Shown: positions 48,384 to 56,290 of the stretch, in pieces
Position numbering within the stretch: position 1 is the first letter of the stretch
Layout of the letters: every line of letters starts with the position of its first letter
The notes under the pieces: model-generated
Seen by the model: the letters and a program-made list of their open reading frames with translations, nothing else
Databases searched by the model: none
What the model was told of the DNA's origin: nothing
Translations under genes and position numbers: made by a program
Assembly: GCF_022829515.1 (NCBI RefSeq)
Contig: NZ_JAKSYL010000122.1
Span: forward strand, 25,741-89,740
Source of the DNA: Methylobacterium sp. J-048
Lineage (GTDB): Bacteria; Pseudomonadota; Alphaproteobacteria; Rhizobiales; Beijerinckiaceae
Reading direction: 5' to 3'
Length of the DNA: 64,000 nucleotides

Positions 48384-48557
48384 CCCCCTCCCCCCTCTGC
48401 GGGGGAAGGTGGCCCCCGAAGGAGGTCGGGAGAGGGGAGCGACGGCGCAGGAGAGCGCGCCGGCCCGCACATCTGCTCTGCCTCGCTCGGAAGCCGGGTT
48501 CCCCTCTCCCGCGCCGGCCTGACGGCCGGCCCACCCTCCCCCGCTGAGGGGGGAGGA
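48384..48557. repeat. 174-bp palindromic element between lutC- and lutD-like genes
   Basis: This is a second copy of the element at 47219-47392, with the same length and inverted arms: ccctctgcgggggaaggtgg and gggagagggg on the left, cccctctcccgcg and ccctcccccgctgagggg on the right. On the transcribed strand its end provides a GGGGGAGGGGG tract nine bases before the lutD-like ATG. It begins 44 bases after the lutC-like stop. Confidence 0.78.
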
Positions 48558-48601
48558 AGATGCAGCGGCAGCCTCGCGCCAAATTCTGAACACGGCGCCC
48601 A

Positions 48602-49036
48602 TCACTTCACCGTCAACGTGCCGGTCATGCCCTTCGCCTCCAGGCCGCGCGCCGCCCAGGTGTAGGCGCCCGGCTTGATCGCGACGAACTCGACGGCGAT
48701 CTCGCCGGGATCGTCGAACTCGAGGTGATCGGGCGCGCCGCCGCCGTGGATCTCCTTGTGCTCGATGACGATCTGGTTGAACCAGATGTAGCGGAAGAAC
48801 TCGGGGGCGTAGAACTTGTACTCCTGGTGACCCTTGGCGACGATGCGCAGACGGTAGGCCTTGCCGGATTCGAGGGTGATGTCCTTGTTCTCGACCGCGA
48901 AATCATTGCCCTGATCGTCGCCGAGGACGAGGTCGGGCAGGTTCTCCCGCTTCTTGGTCAGGTCGAGGGCCGAAGCCGGCCCGGCCGCGAACAGGCCGGC
49001 CAAAGCGAGGGCTGTGATCCGAAGCGTCCGCGTCAT
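48602..49036 (-). CDS. lutC: Exported cupredoxin-like protein (LutC position)
   Basis: The 144-residue protein has a signal peptide (ITALALAGLFAAGPASA) and a small beta-sandwich domain with ITLESGKAYRLRIVAKGHQE, FRYIWFNQIVIEHKEIHGGG and a final VEFVAIKPGAYTWAARG, the outline of a cupredoxin. There is no Cys, so a blue-copper site is unlikely, although several His and acidic residues remain that could bind another metal. It lies between the beta-propeller and the small LutD-like gene. The symbol follows gene order. Confidence 0.7.
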   Translation of the reverse strand: MTRTLRITALALAGLFAAGPASALDLTKKRENLPDLVLGDDQGNDFAVENKDITLESGKAYRLRIVAKGHQEYKFYAPEFFRYIWFNQIVIEHKEIHGGGAPDHLEFDDPGEIAVEFVAIKPGAYTWAARGLEAKGMTGTLTVK

Positions 49037-49136
49037 GTCGTTCCTATCCCTGTGCCGCGGGTCCGGCGGCCGTGTCGTGCCGTGGGCGCTCGATCGGCAT
49101 CGCCGCCGACCTTGCACCGATGCGAAGTCCGAAACA

Positions 49137-50120
49137 TCAATTCGGGGAGATGGCGACGCCCCAGGGCAGCAGGCCGACCGGGATGCTTTTCACCACCTTC
49201 TCGGCGGCCACGTCGATCACCGAGATGTCGTTCGAGGTGCCGTTGGTCGTGAACAGCATCTTCTGGTCGGGCGTGAAGGCGAGCTGCCAGACGCGCTGGC
49301 CCACCGGCAGGTACTTCTCGACCGCGTAGGTCTTGGCATCGACCACCGCCACCCGGTTGGCCGGGCCCAGCGCCACGAAGGCCTTGGTGCCATCCTTGGT
49401 GATGCGGATGCCGACCGGCTGGATCGCCTCGTCGTTCACGCTCGGGATCTTGAAGGTGATCTTCTTCACCACCCGGCGCTGCGCCACGTCGATCACGCTG
49501 ACCGTGCCGCCGACCTCGGCCGAGACCCACAGGAACTTGCCGTCGGCGGTGAACTCGGCAAACCGCGGCCTTGCATCGACCAGCACGTTGTCGATCACCT
49601 GGAAGGTCTTGGTGTCGATGAAGTGGGCCATGTTGGTGGTCTCGGAGGTGTTGACCAGGATCTTCCCGTCCGGCGACAGGCCCATCCCCTCCGGCTCGAC
49701 CCCGACCGGCACCTCGGCCAGGACCTTGTTCTTCTCGATGTCGATGATCGTGACCTGGCTGTCGTCCTCGTTGGCGACGTAGAGCGGGTTGCCCGAGGCA
49801 TCGAGGATGAACTGCTCCGGATCGGGGCCGGAGCGGAGCGAGCGCACGACCTTGCCGGAGCCGGTGTCGAGCACGTCGATCCGGTCGTCGTCGCTGGCGC
49901 AGACGAACACCTCCTTGCCGTCCTTCGACACGGTGATCCCGCGCGGCCGGCGCCCGACCTTCCAGGTTCCAGTGACCGTCATCGTAGTCGTGTCGATGAC
50001 GCTGACGGAGTTGCCCTTCTCGTTGGTCACGTAGGCGGTGAAGGCCACGGCCGGCCCGCAAAGGGCGAACCACGCTCCGAGGGCGACACCACTCAGACCT
50101 GCCTCGACGCGGCGGCGCAT
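49137..50120 (-). CDS. lutB: YVTN-type beta-propeller exported protein (LutB position)
   Basis: The 327-residue protein has a signal peptide (LSGVALGAWFALCGPAVA) and about seven blades of YVTN type (AYVTNEKGNSVSVIDTTTMT, LYVANEDDSQVTIIDIEKNK and PVGVEPEGMGLSPDGK). It resembles the beta-propeller proteins linked to PQQ-dependent alcohol metabolism. It probably acts in the periplasm as a binding scaffold. The ATG at 50120 precedes the signal; the long in-frame extension upstream is a shadow of the next gene. A second YVTN protein is encoded at 56287. Confidence 0.82.
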   Translation of the reverse strand: MRRRVEAGLSGVALGAWFALCGPAVAFTAYVTNEKGNSVSVIDTTTMTVTGTWKVGRRPRGITVSKDGKEVFVCASDDDRIDVLDTGSGKVVRSLRSGPDPEQFILDASGNPLYVANEDDSQVTIIDIEKNKVLAEVPVGVEPEGMGLSPDGKILVNTSETTNMAHFIDTKTFQVIDNVLVDARPRFAEFTADGKFLWVSAEVGGTVSVIDVAQRRVVKKITFKIPSVNDEAIQPVGIRITKDGTKAFVALGPANRVAVVDAKTYAVEKYLPVGQRVWQLAFTPDQKMLFTTNGTSNDISVIDVAAEKVVKSIPVGLLPWGVAISPN

Positions 50121-50245
50121 ACAATTTCCTTCCCGTGTGACGTCCCGGCGTCCTCGAAGGACGTTCTCGGTGGTGGATTGTAGAGCATCGCCCGCGTGTT
50201 GCGAGGGTGTACGCCCCTCGCCAACGCCGCAGGCGATGGCGGCCC

Positions 50246-51505
50246 TCATTTGAATTTGCAGGTGGTCTCCGGCAGGTCGACGCCCAGGGTATCCAGCGGG
50301 GTGCGCTGGTGCAGGAAACCCTGCTCCGGGGCGACCGAGACCAGGGCCTTCGGCTGGACGACGATCACCGGCTGGCGCAGCTGGTGGTCCCAGGGGCGGA
50401 AGGTGAGCGACACACCCTTGTAGGCCGGCAGGTTGAAGGCCGGATCGACCAGGTACGGGGTGAGAACGGCCGGATCGGCGGTCTTCTTGGCGGTGACGGC
50501 TTCGCCGACGGTGCGGACCGCCGCCCAGGCCTGGTAGTCGAGGGGGCGCATCAGCCGGGAGGCGAGCCGCCGGAAGCGGTTCTGCGCCTGCGCGGCGCCC
50601 CAGGTCTCGAGCACCGGCGACCACGTGGTCGAGGTCAGCGCCTGGGTGCCGCCGACGGGCCGGGGATCGACGGTGCGGTAGGAGACGTAGTCGCCCCAGT
50701 CGCCCTCCTCGTCGGCCACGATCGCCATGTCGTAATCGAGGCCCCGGGTGAACACCATCGCCTCGGCCCGGGTCGGGGTATCGCCGCGCGCCTTCGCGAG
50801 CGGCCCGAAGGTCCAGGGCTTTTCCGCGGTAATCTTCACCGCGAACTTGCGGGCGGAGTTGCGCAAGGCCTCGGCATAGGCCTTGTCGGCCTCGGTCGGA
50901 CCGACGATCAAGAAAATCTTCCGCCAGCGCATCACCGTCAGATATTGCGCGATGGCGTCGGTCAGCATCGCCCGCGATGGCAGGATGTGGAACACGTTGG
51001 CCCGGCAATCGGCGCCGCGCAGGCGATCGTCGGGGGCGCCGGCGTTGAGCACCACCGCGCCGGTGTCCTTCACGGCGTCGGCCACGGCCAGCACCGCGTC
51101 GGCCGGCAGGGCGAGCACCAGATAGTTCACGCCCTTGGCGACCAGGTCCTTGGCGGCCGCCACGGCGTCGGGCTTCTCGTCGCTGAGCGCGACCGCGTCC
51201 AGGGCGAAGGTCTGCTTGGTGAAGCGGCCGGTGGTGTTGTTGTCGGCGATGCCCATCCTGGCGCCGGCGAGCCCCTCGTCCTCCGGGGCGGCCTCGGCAT
51301 CGTACGAGGACGGGGCCGGCTCCGGCCGGTAGATCAGCCCGATATGCGTGTCGATCGGCTGCGGGGCCGGCTGCTGGGCCCGCGCGGCGAGGGGCATCAG
51401 CAGCGTGCAGCCCGCGAAGAGAACGCGAAGGCTGAGCGCGCAGGGCGTCCAATCCCGCGCGGGCTGACGGAAGCGCTGGGCCGGGGCGTGTGCAGGATCG
51501 TGCAT
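50246..51505 (-). CDS. lutA: Periplasmic binding protein of the lut-type ABC system (LutA position)
   Basis: The 419-residue protein has an N-terminal signal (LRVLFAGCTLLMPLAARAQ, after about 25 basic residues). Its type I periplasmic-binding fold contains THIGLIYRPEPAPSS, LAGARMGIADNNTTGRF, YLVLALPADAVLAVADAVKD and RKIFLIVGPTEADKAYAEAL. It matches my recollection of the substrate-binding protein family associated with PQQ-dependent alcohol dehydrogenase systems and of LutA. It is the first gene of the minus-strand cluster. The ATG at 51505 was chosen; the frame is open to 51610. Confidence 0.8.
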   Translation of the reverse strand: MHDPAHAPAQRFRQPARDWTPCALSLRVLFAGCTLLMPLAARAQQPAPQPIDTHIGLIYRPEPAPSSYDAEAAPEDEGLAGARMGIADNNTTGRFTKQTFALDAVALSDEKPDAVAAAKDLVAKGVNYLVLALPADAVLAVADAVKDTGAVVLNAGAPDDRLRGADCRANVFHILPSRAMLTDAIAQYLTVMRWRKIFLIVGPTEADKAYAEALRNSARKFAVKITAEKPWTFGPLAKARGDTPTRAEAMVFTRGLDYDMAIVADEEGDWGDYVSYRTVDPRPVGGTQALTSTTWSPVLETWGAAQAQNRFRRLASRLMRPLDYQAWAAVRTVGEAVTAKKTADPAVLTPYLVDPAFNLPAYKGVSLTFRPWDHQLRQPVIVVQPKALVSVAPEQGFLHQRTPLDTLGVDLPETTCKFK

Positions 51506-51688
51506 GGGCGCGGCCTCTAGCAGCTTCCGATCCGGCCGCTCAACCGCGGCTTCTTGGCGAATGATCACGTTCGCGTCGTGAGCCAAGCACGCGACGATGT
51601 ACATTGCCAATTTGTCCCCTCGCCCGAGCTATAGGGACGCGAATGCGCCGGAAGAAACGGCATCGATCATCGTGAGGGAGCCCCGAGG
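51506..51688. promoter_or_regulatory. Divergent control region between the lut-type cluster and C1 cofactor genes
   Basis: These 183 bases separate two divergent operons, so both main promoters should lie here. The middle (51540-51640) is AT-richer than the flanks. I could not assign -35/-10 boxes or an operator with confidence. Confidence 0.35.
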
Positions 51689-52195
51689 ATGCGCCACCTG
51701 TTCGCCTGCGCGGTGACTGCCTGCCTCCTCGCCGGCCCCGTCGTCGCCGCCGAGAAGGCCGCGATCTTCCCCGTCGAGCTGTTCGACCCCGGCGCCACCT
51801 ACGGCACGCGGGTCCGGCCGGTGGACACCAAGAAGCTGGCGCTGGTGACCGACGAGCTGCGCAACGCCCTGCACAACCAGGCCGGCCTGGAGATCGTAGA
51901 TACCGCCCCGAAGGCTGACGTGGTCGCCAAGGAAGGGCCGCTCTACAAGTGCAACGGCTGCGCGGCCGACATCGGCAAGAGCCTGGGTGCGGATCTCGTC
52001 GTGACCGGCTATGTGGAGAAGGGATCCGGCCAGATCTTCAACCTGAACGTCACCATCGCCGAGGCCGAAACCGGCAAGATGGTGCGGGGCGGGCAGGTGA
52101 CGATCCGGGCCGATACCGACGACACCTGGACGCATGCCATGCGCTGGGTAGTGAAGAACCGCCTGCTCGCCGAGCCATTGCCCGGCAAGTCGTGA
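51689..52195 (+). CDS. DUF2380-type exported protein
   Basis: The 168-residue protein has a signal peptide (FACAVTACLLAGPVVA). Its mature domain contains KAAIFPVELFDPG, LALVTDELRNALHNQAGLEI, YKCNGCAADIGKSLGADLVV and TGYVEKGSGQIFNLNVTIAE. This is the layout of DUF2380 proteins, which resemble periplasmic TolB-N-like folds and contain a CxxC. It leads a tightly packed plus-strand operon of C1 cofactor genes and lies back to back with the lut-type cluster, suggesting a role in methylotrophy. Function is unproven. Confidence 0.75.
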   Translation: MRHLFACAVTACLLAGPVVAAEKAAIFPVELFDPGATYGTRVRPVDTKKLALVTDELRNALHNQAGLEIVDTAPKADVVAKEGPLYKCNGCAADIGKSLGADLVVTGYVEKGSGQIFNLNVTIAEAETGKMVRGGQVTIRADTDDTWTHAMRWVVKNRLLAEPLPGKS

Positions 52196-52199
52196 TTGC

Positions 52200-52925
52200 G
52201 TGCCGCCCATCTTCGAGAGATCCGTGTCCGCGTTCCCCGTTCCGCCGAGGCCCCTGCCCCGCCTCCTCGTCAGCGTCCGCGATCCGGCCGAGGCCGAGGC
52301 CGCCCAGCTCGCCGGGGCCGACCTGATCGACGCCAAGGATCCAGAGCGCGGTGCGCTCGGCGCCCTCGCAACGGGAGTGGTGGGCGAGATCGTCGCCCGG
52401 GTCGCCGGTGCCGCCGTCACCAGCGCCGTCGCCGAGCCGACGCCGGACTCCGTGGCCGCGATGGCGGCGACCGGGATCGACTGGGTGAAGACCGGTCTCG
52501 ACCCCCGACACAGGCGCGACGTGGCCGCGCTCACCGCCCTGACAACGGCCGCACCCGGCCGCCTAATCGCCGTCCTGTTTGCTGAGGACGGCCCGGCGGC
52601 CGATCTGGTCCCGGTTCTGGCGCGGGCCGGCTTCGCGGGAGCGATGATCGACACTGCCGGCAAGTCCGGCGCCCGGCTGACCGATCTCGCCGAGCCGGAG
52701 GCGCTGGCGGCGTTCACGGCGGCTTGCCGGACCCACGGGCTGATGAGCGGGCTCGCCGGCTCCCTCCGGATCACCGACATCCCGACCTTGAGCGCCCACC
52801 GCCCGGATTATTTCGGTTTCCGCGGCGGCCTATGCCGCGAGTTCGACCGATGCAACGGCATCGATCCCCTGCGGGTCGCCGAGGCCGTGCGCGCCCTGCG
52901 GCCGAACCATCGGGACGCCGCGTGA
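52200..52925 (+). CDS. mfnB: (5-formylfuran-3-yl)methyl phosphate synthase-like protein (MfnB/DUF556)
   Basis: The 241-residue protein has the MfnB/UPF0264 pattern of an aldolase-like TIM barrel: RLLVSVRDPAEAEAAQLAGADLIDAKDPERGALGA (Lys in DAKDP), GIDWVKTGL, FAGAMIDTAGKSG and GLAGSLRITDIP. In archaea MfnB makes the furan precursor of methanofuran from glyceraldehyde-3-phosphate; in methylotrophs it serves methylofuran, the cofactor of the formyltransferase/hydrolase complex. The first GTG is at 52200; a GTG at 52224 with GAGAGA upstream may be the true start. Its stop overlaps the next gene. Confidence 0.85.
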   Translation: MPPIFERSVSAFPVPPRPLPRLLVSVRDPAEAEAAQLAGADLIDAKDPERGALGALATGVVGEIVARVAGAAVTSAVAEPTPDSVAAMAATGIDWVKTGLDPRHRRDVAALTALTTAAPGRLIAVLFAEDGPAADLVPVLARAGFAGAMIDTAGKSGARLTDLAEPEALAAFTAACRTHGLMSGLAGSLRITDIPTLSAHRPDYFGFRGGLCREFDRCNGIDPLRVAEAVRALRPNHRDAA

Positions 52926-53491
52926 CGACGGTCCTCAAGATTGGCGGCAGCCTGGAAGCCGACCCGGCGCGGCTGCGCGCCGTGCTGTCGGAGGTGGCCG
53001 AGGGCGTCCACGGACGCTGCATCGTCGTGCCGGGCGGTGGCGCCTTCGCGGAGGCCGTGCGGGCCGCCCAGATCCGCGACGGCTTCGACGATGCGGAGGC
53101 CCACCGCCGCGCCCTCGACGCGATGGGCCGCATGGCCGATTTTTTTTGTGACCAAGATCTGCGACTGACCCGCAGCGTCGCGCCCTGGGCCGACGATGCC
53201 GCGGCCTGCGTCTGGGACCCGGTCAGCCTCCGCGCCGGCCATCCCGACATCCCCGAGAGCTGGGACGTCACCTCCGACAGCCTCGCGCTCTGGCTGGCCG
53301 CGCGCCTGCGCGCCAAGCGCTGCGTGCTGGTGAAATCGGCCGATGCTGCGCCGGAGGAACCCCCCGACGCCCTGGCCCGGCGCGGGTTGGTGGATGCCGC
53401 CTTCCCGGCCTTCGCCGTGCGCTACGGCGGCCCGATCGCGATCTGGGGGCCGACCCGCCGGGTCACGCTGCAGCAGCGGGTGGCGGCGTGA
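52922..53491 (+). CDS. Amino-acid-kinase-family protein, MfnE-like
   Basis: The 189-residue protein has the glycine-rich start of the amino acid kinase fold (TTVLKIGGSLEADPARL), a second Gly motif (CIVVPGGGAFAEAV) and a late KSADAAPEEPPD region. It is short for the family. In the methanofuran pathway MfnE is a kinase of this fold, and the position between MfnB-like and pterin-synthase-like genes supports a similar role. The GTG at 52922 and the end at 53491 both overlap neighbours by four bases, indicating translational coupling. Confidence 0.75.
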   Translation: MTTVLKIGGSLEADPARLRAVLSEVAEGVHGRCIVVPGGGAFAEAVRAAQIRDGFDDAEAHRRALDAMGRMADFFCDQDLRLTRSVAPWADDAAACVWDPVSLRAGHPDIPESWDVTSDSLALWLAARLRAKRCVLVKSADAAPEEPPDALARRGLVDAAFPAFAVRYGGPIAIWGPTRRVTLQQRVAA

Positions 53492-55047
53492 GCGCCCCCG
53501 AGCACATCGTCTTCGTCACCGGCCGCCTTGCTCGGGCGCGGCTGGAGAAGGTCGCGGCCGGACTGCCGGCGACGATCCGCTGGAGCATCGCGGATGCCGG
53601 CGTGAAGGTCGCCGCGCTGATGACCGAAGAGATCATCCGCCGCCGGGTCGAGATCCCCGAGGGCGCGACCCGGATCGTCCTGCCCGGCCGCTGCCGGGCC
53701 GATACCGCCCGGTTGGCCGAGCATTTCCACCTGCCGGTGGAGCGCGGGCCGGACGAGGTGGTCGATCTGCCGGCCTGGCTGGGGCTCGCAGGCCGCAAGG
53801 TCGATCTGTCGAAGCACGACCTGCGGATTTTCTCCGAGATCGTCGACGCCTCGAAGATGTCTCCCGACGAGATCCTGGCCAAGGGGCTCGACCTCGCCCG
53901 CCGCGGCGCCGACGTGATCGACCTCGGCGGCCTACCGGACACGACCTTCCCGCATCTGGAAGAATCCGTCGCGGCCTTGAAGGGCGCAGGCCTCAAGGTC
54001 AGCGTCGATTCCTTCTCCCAGGACGAGCTGGCCCGGGGCGCCCGCGCCGGGGCCGATTACCTGCTCAGCCTGAACATCGACACGCTGGATCTGGCCTTCG
54101 AGACCGACGCGATTCCGATCCTGGTGCCCCTGCGCCCGGACGACATGCCGTCCCTCGACCGGGCGATCGAGCGGATGCTGAAGGCCGGAAAAACGTTCCT
54201 GGCGGACCCGATCCTGGAGCCGATCCATCACGGCTTCGTGGACTCGATCAGCCGCTACCGCGACACTCGCGCCCGCTGGCCCGACATCCAGATGATGATG
54301 GGCACCGGCAACCTCACGGAACTCACCGAGGCGGATTCGCTGGGCGTCACCGCACTCCTCGTCGGGATGTGCTCGGAACTGTCGATCGGCAACGTGCTGA
54401 TCGTCCAGGTCTCAAACCACACGCGCCGCACCGTTGAGGAGCACGACGCCGCCCGGCGAGTGATGTACGCGGCGAAAGTCGATTCCGCCCTGCCCAAGGG
54501 TTACGGACGGGCGCTGCTGGCCCTTCACGACAAGCGCCCCTTCGTGCAGACCGCCGCGGAGGTCGCCCAGGCCGCCGCGGAGGTCCGCGACCCGAATTAC
54601 CGGATCGCCGTCGCCGAGGACGGAATCCACGTCTACAACCGCGACACCCACAGGGTCGGCTCCGACGCGATGGCCTTTTTCCCCGACCTCGACGTGAAGA
54701 GCGACGGCGCCCACGCCTTCTATCTCGGGGCCGAGCTCGCCAAGGCCGAGACCGCGTGGCGGCTCGGCAAGCGCTACGTCCAGGACGAGCCCCTCGACTG
54801 GGGCTGCGCGGCCGACGCCGATGTCGAGGATGCGACCGCCTTCAAGAAGGCTGGCCATACCCGCCATTCCGGCCCCGACGCGCCGCCGCCCGGCACCCGC
54901 GACGCCCGGCTGGTGAAGCCCGAGGCGGATGCCGACACCCCCGCGACGATCTCGGACACCGAGGCCCGGGACGAGGCGGCGCCCGAAACGTCCCAGCCCG
55001 CGACCAAGCTGGTCTGCGGCCGGCTGGTGTCCGCGGACAGGGCCTGA
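53488..55047 (+). CDS. Dihydropteroate-synthase-related protein (DUF6513-type)
   Basis: The 519-residue protein has a DHPS-like TIM barrel in the middle: LARRGADVIDLGGLPDTTFP, LKVSVDSFSQDELARGARAG and HHGFVDSISRYRDTRARWPD. Unrelated N- and C-terminal domains flank it, and the last 60 residues are a disordered Ala/Pro/Glu tail. Genes of this type occur in the archaeal-like C1 clusters of methylotrophs and are needed for tetrahydromethanopterin or methylofuran formation, as I recall, but the reaction is not settled. GTG start at 53488 overlaps the previous stop. Confidence 0.8.
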   Translation: MSAPEHIVFVTGRLARARLEKVAAGLPATIRWSIADAGVKVAALMTEEIIRRRVEIPEGATRIVLPGRCRADTARLAEHFHLPVERGPDEVVDLPAWLGLAGRKVDLSKHDLRIFSEIVDASKMSPDEILAKGLDLARRGADVIDLGGLPDTTFPHLEESVAALKGAGLKVSVDSFSQDELARGARAGADYLLSLNIDTLDLAFETDAIPILVPLRPDDMPSLDRAIERMLKAGKTFLADPILEPIHHGFVDSISRYRDTRARWPDIQMMMGTGNLTELTEADSLGVTALLVGMCSELSIGNVLIVQVSNHTRRTVEEHDAARRVMYAAKVDSALPKGYGRALLALHDKRPFVQTAAEVAQAAAEVRDPNYRIAVAEDGIHVYNRDTHRVGSDAMAFFPDLDVKSDGAHAFYLGAELAKAETAWRLGKRYVQDEPLDWGCAADADVEDATAFKKAGHTRHSGPDAPPPGTRDARLVKPEADADTPATISDTEARDEAAPETSQPATKLVCGRLVSADRA

Positions 55048-55050
55048 GCC

Positions 55051-55641
55051 ATGCCGCTGATCCTGGAAACGATCGTCACCACGCTCGCGTCCTCCGGCGA
55101 GTTGCACCTGGTGCCGTTCGGACTGATCGGCGAGGAGGACGGCTACGTCCTGGCGCCGTTTCGGCCCTCCCCGACCATCGCCAATCTTGAGGCGAACCCG
55201 TGCTTCGCGGCGTCGAGCCCACGGGACATCCGGGTGATCGCCGGCGCGGTGACCGGGCGGCGCGAATGGCCGACCGTGGCCTGCGAGGCCATCCCGGGCC
55301 GGCGTTTGGCCGACAGCTTCGGCCATGCTGAATTCGAGGTCGCGTCGGTCGACGACCATGAGACGAGGCCGCGCTTCCGCGGCCGCATGGTCCATTCCGC
55401 CGCCCACGCACCGTTCATCGGCTTCAACCGCGCCCAGGCCGCGGTGCTGGAAGCCGCGATCCTCTCGACCCGGCTCCACATGCTTGAGCCGGGCAAGGTG
55501 TTGACGGAGATGGCCTACCTCGCCATCGCCATGGCCAAGACCGCGGGCCCGCGCGAGCGCGAGGCCTGGGGCTGGATCGAGGACAAGGTCGCGGCGGCCC
55601 TCGGCCCCGAGGCGCGCATCCTCGATCGGGACGAACGCTAG
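55051..55641 (+). CDS. DUF447-family protein of the methanopterin/C1 cluster
   Basis: The 196-residue protein has the flavin-reductase-like split-barrel outline of DUF447 (ILETIVTTLASSGELHLVPF, GYVLAPFRPSPTIANLEAN, DHETRPRFRGRMVHS, FIGFNRAQAAVLEAAIL). Such genes are part of archaeal and methylotroph tetrahydromethanopterin gene sets. It starts three bases after the previous stop and ends the coupled operon. A role in cofactor biosynthesis is inferred from family and context. Confidence 0.8.
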   Translation: MPLILETIVTTLASSGELHLVPFGLIGEEDGYVLAPFRPSPTIANLEANPCFAASSPRDIRVIAGAVTGRREWPTVACEAIPGRRLADSFGHAEFEVASVDDHETRPRFRGRMVHSAAHAPFIGFNRAQAAVLEAAILSTRLHMLEPGKVLTEMAYLAIAMAKTAGPREREAWGWIEDKVAAALGPEARILDRDER

Positions 55642-55756
55642 AGCCGTATCCAGACGTTCGGATGCGGGTCTGACACTCACTTGTGACACGCTCCAGGGCT
55701 CGAAACCGGTATCGCGATGCCGGACCGCGCCCTGGAGGCGGGAGGAGCAGGACACC

Positions 55757-56290
55757 ATGAAAAAAATAACCCTGGCCCTGGCGGCCACGGCTGCCCTGGT
55801 GGCGGCGACCGCGCAGGCCCACGGCCCGACCCGGCGCAAGATCTCCGAGTCGATCGAGATCAACGCGCCGGCCGACAAGGTCTGGGCCGTCGTCGGCGAC
55901 GTGAAGAACGCCGACTGGATGGAGAACGTCACCAAGACCGAGGTCAGCGGCGACGTGCCGAACAAGTTCAAGCGCACCCTGACGCTGAAGAACGGCAACC
56001 AGATCCAGGAGACCAGCAACAAGTACAAGCCGGACGAGAAGCTGTTCTCGTACTACATCGAGAAAGTCGACGTGAAGGACCTTCCGGCTAACGATTATTC
56101 GGCGACGATCACGATCGAGCCTGCGGGCGACGCCAAGTCCAAGGTCGAGTGGAAGGCCGCCTTCTACCGCGGCTACATGAACAACGATCCGCCGCCCGAG
56201 CTGAACGACGAAGCCTCCGAGAAGGGCGTCGGCGCCTGGATCAAGGCGAGCCTCGCCAATCTGAAGGCCAAGGTCGAGAAGGGCTCGTGA
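55757..56290 (+). CDS. Exported SRPBCC-family protein, MxaD-like
   Basis: The 177-residue protein has a signal peptide (KKITLALAATAALVAATAQA) and a START/SRPBCC domain (ISESIEINAPADKVWAVVGD, NADWMENVTKTEVSG, YSATITIEPAGDAKSKVEWK). It resembles MxaD, a periplasmic protein reported to aid electron transfer between methanol dehydrogenase and its cytochrome. It is not in an mxa cluster here. GGAGGAG precedes the ATG. Its stop overlaps the GTG of the next gene by four bases, so the two proteins are made together. Confidence 0.83.
   Translation: MKKITLALAATAALVAATAQAHGPTRRKISESIEINAPADKVWAVVGDVKNADWMENVTKTEVSGDVPNKFKRTLTLKNGNQIQETSNKYKPDEKLFSYYIEKVDVKDLPANDYSATITIEPAGDAKSKVEWKAAFYRGYMNNDPPPELNDEASEKGVGAWIKASLANLKAKVEKGS

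Noticed and set aside
47410..48582. 390-residue version of the LutE-like ATPase
   Set aside because: The extension runs through the palindromic element and the small LutD-like gene. The ATG at 48150 overlaps the previous stop by four bases and fits the family length.
49137..51452. 771-residue beta-propeller fusion
   Set aside because: The upstream two thirds is a shadow of the binding-protein gene. The signal peptide after the ATG at 50120 marks the real start.
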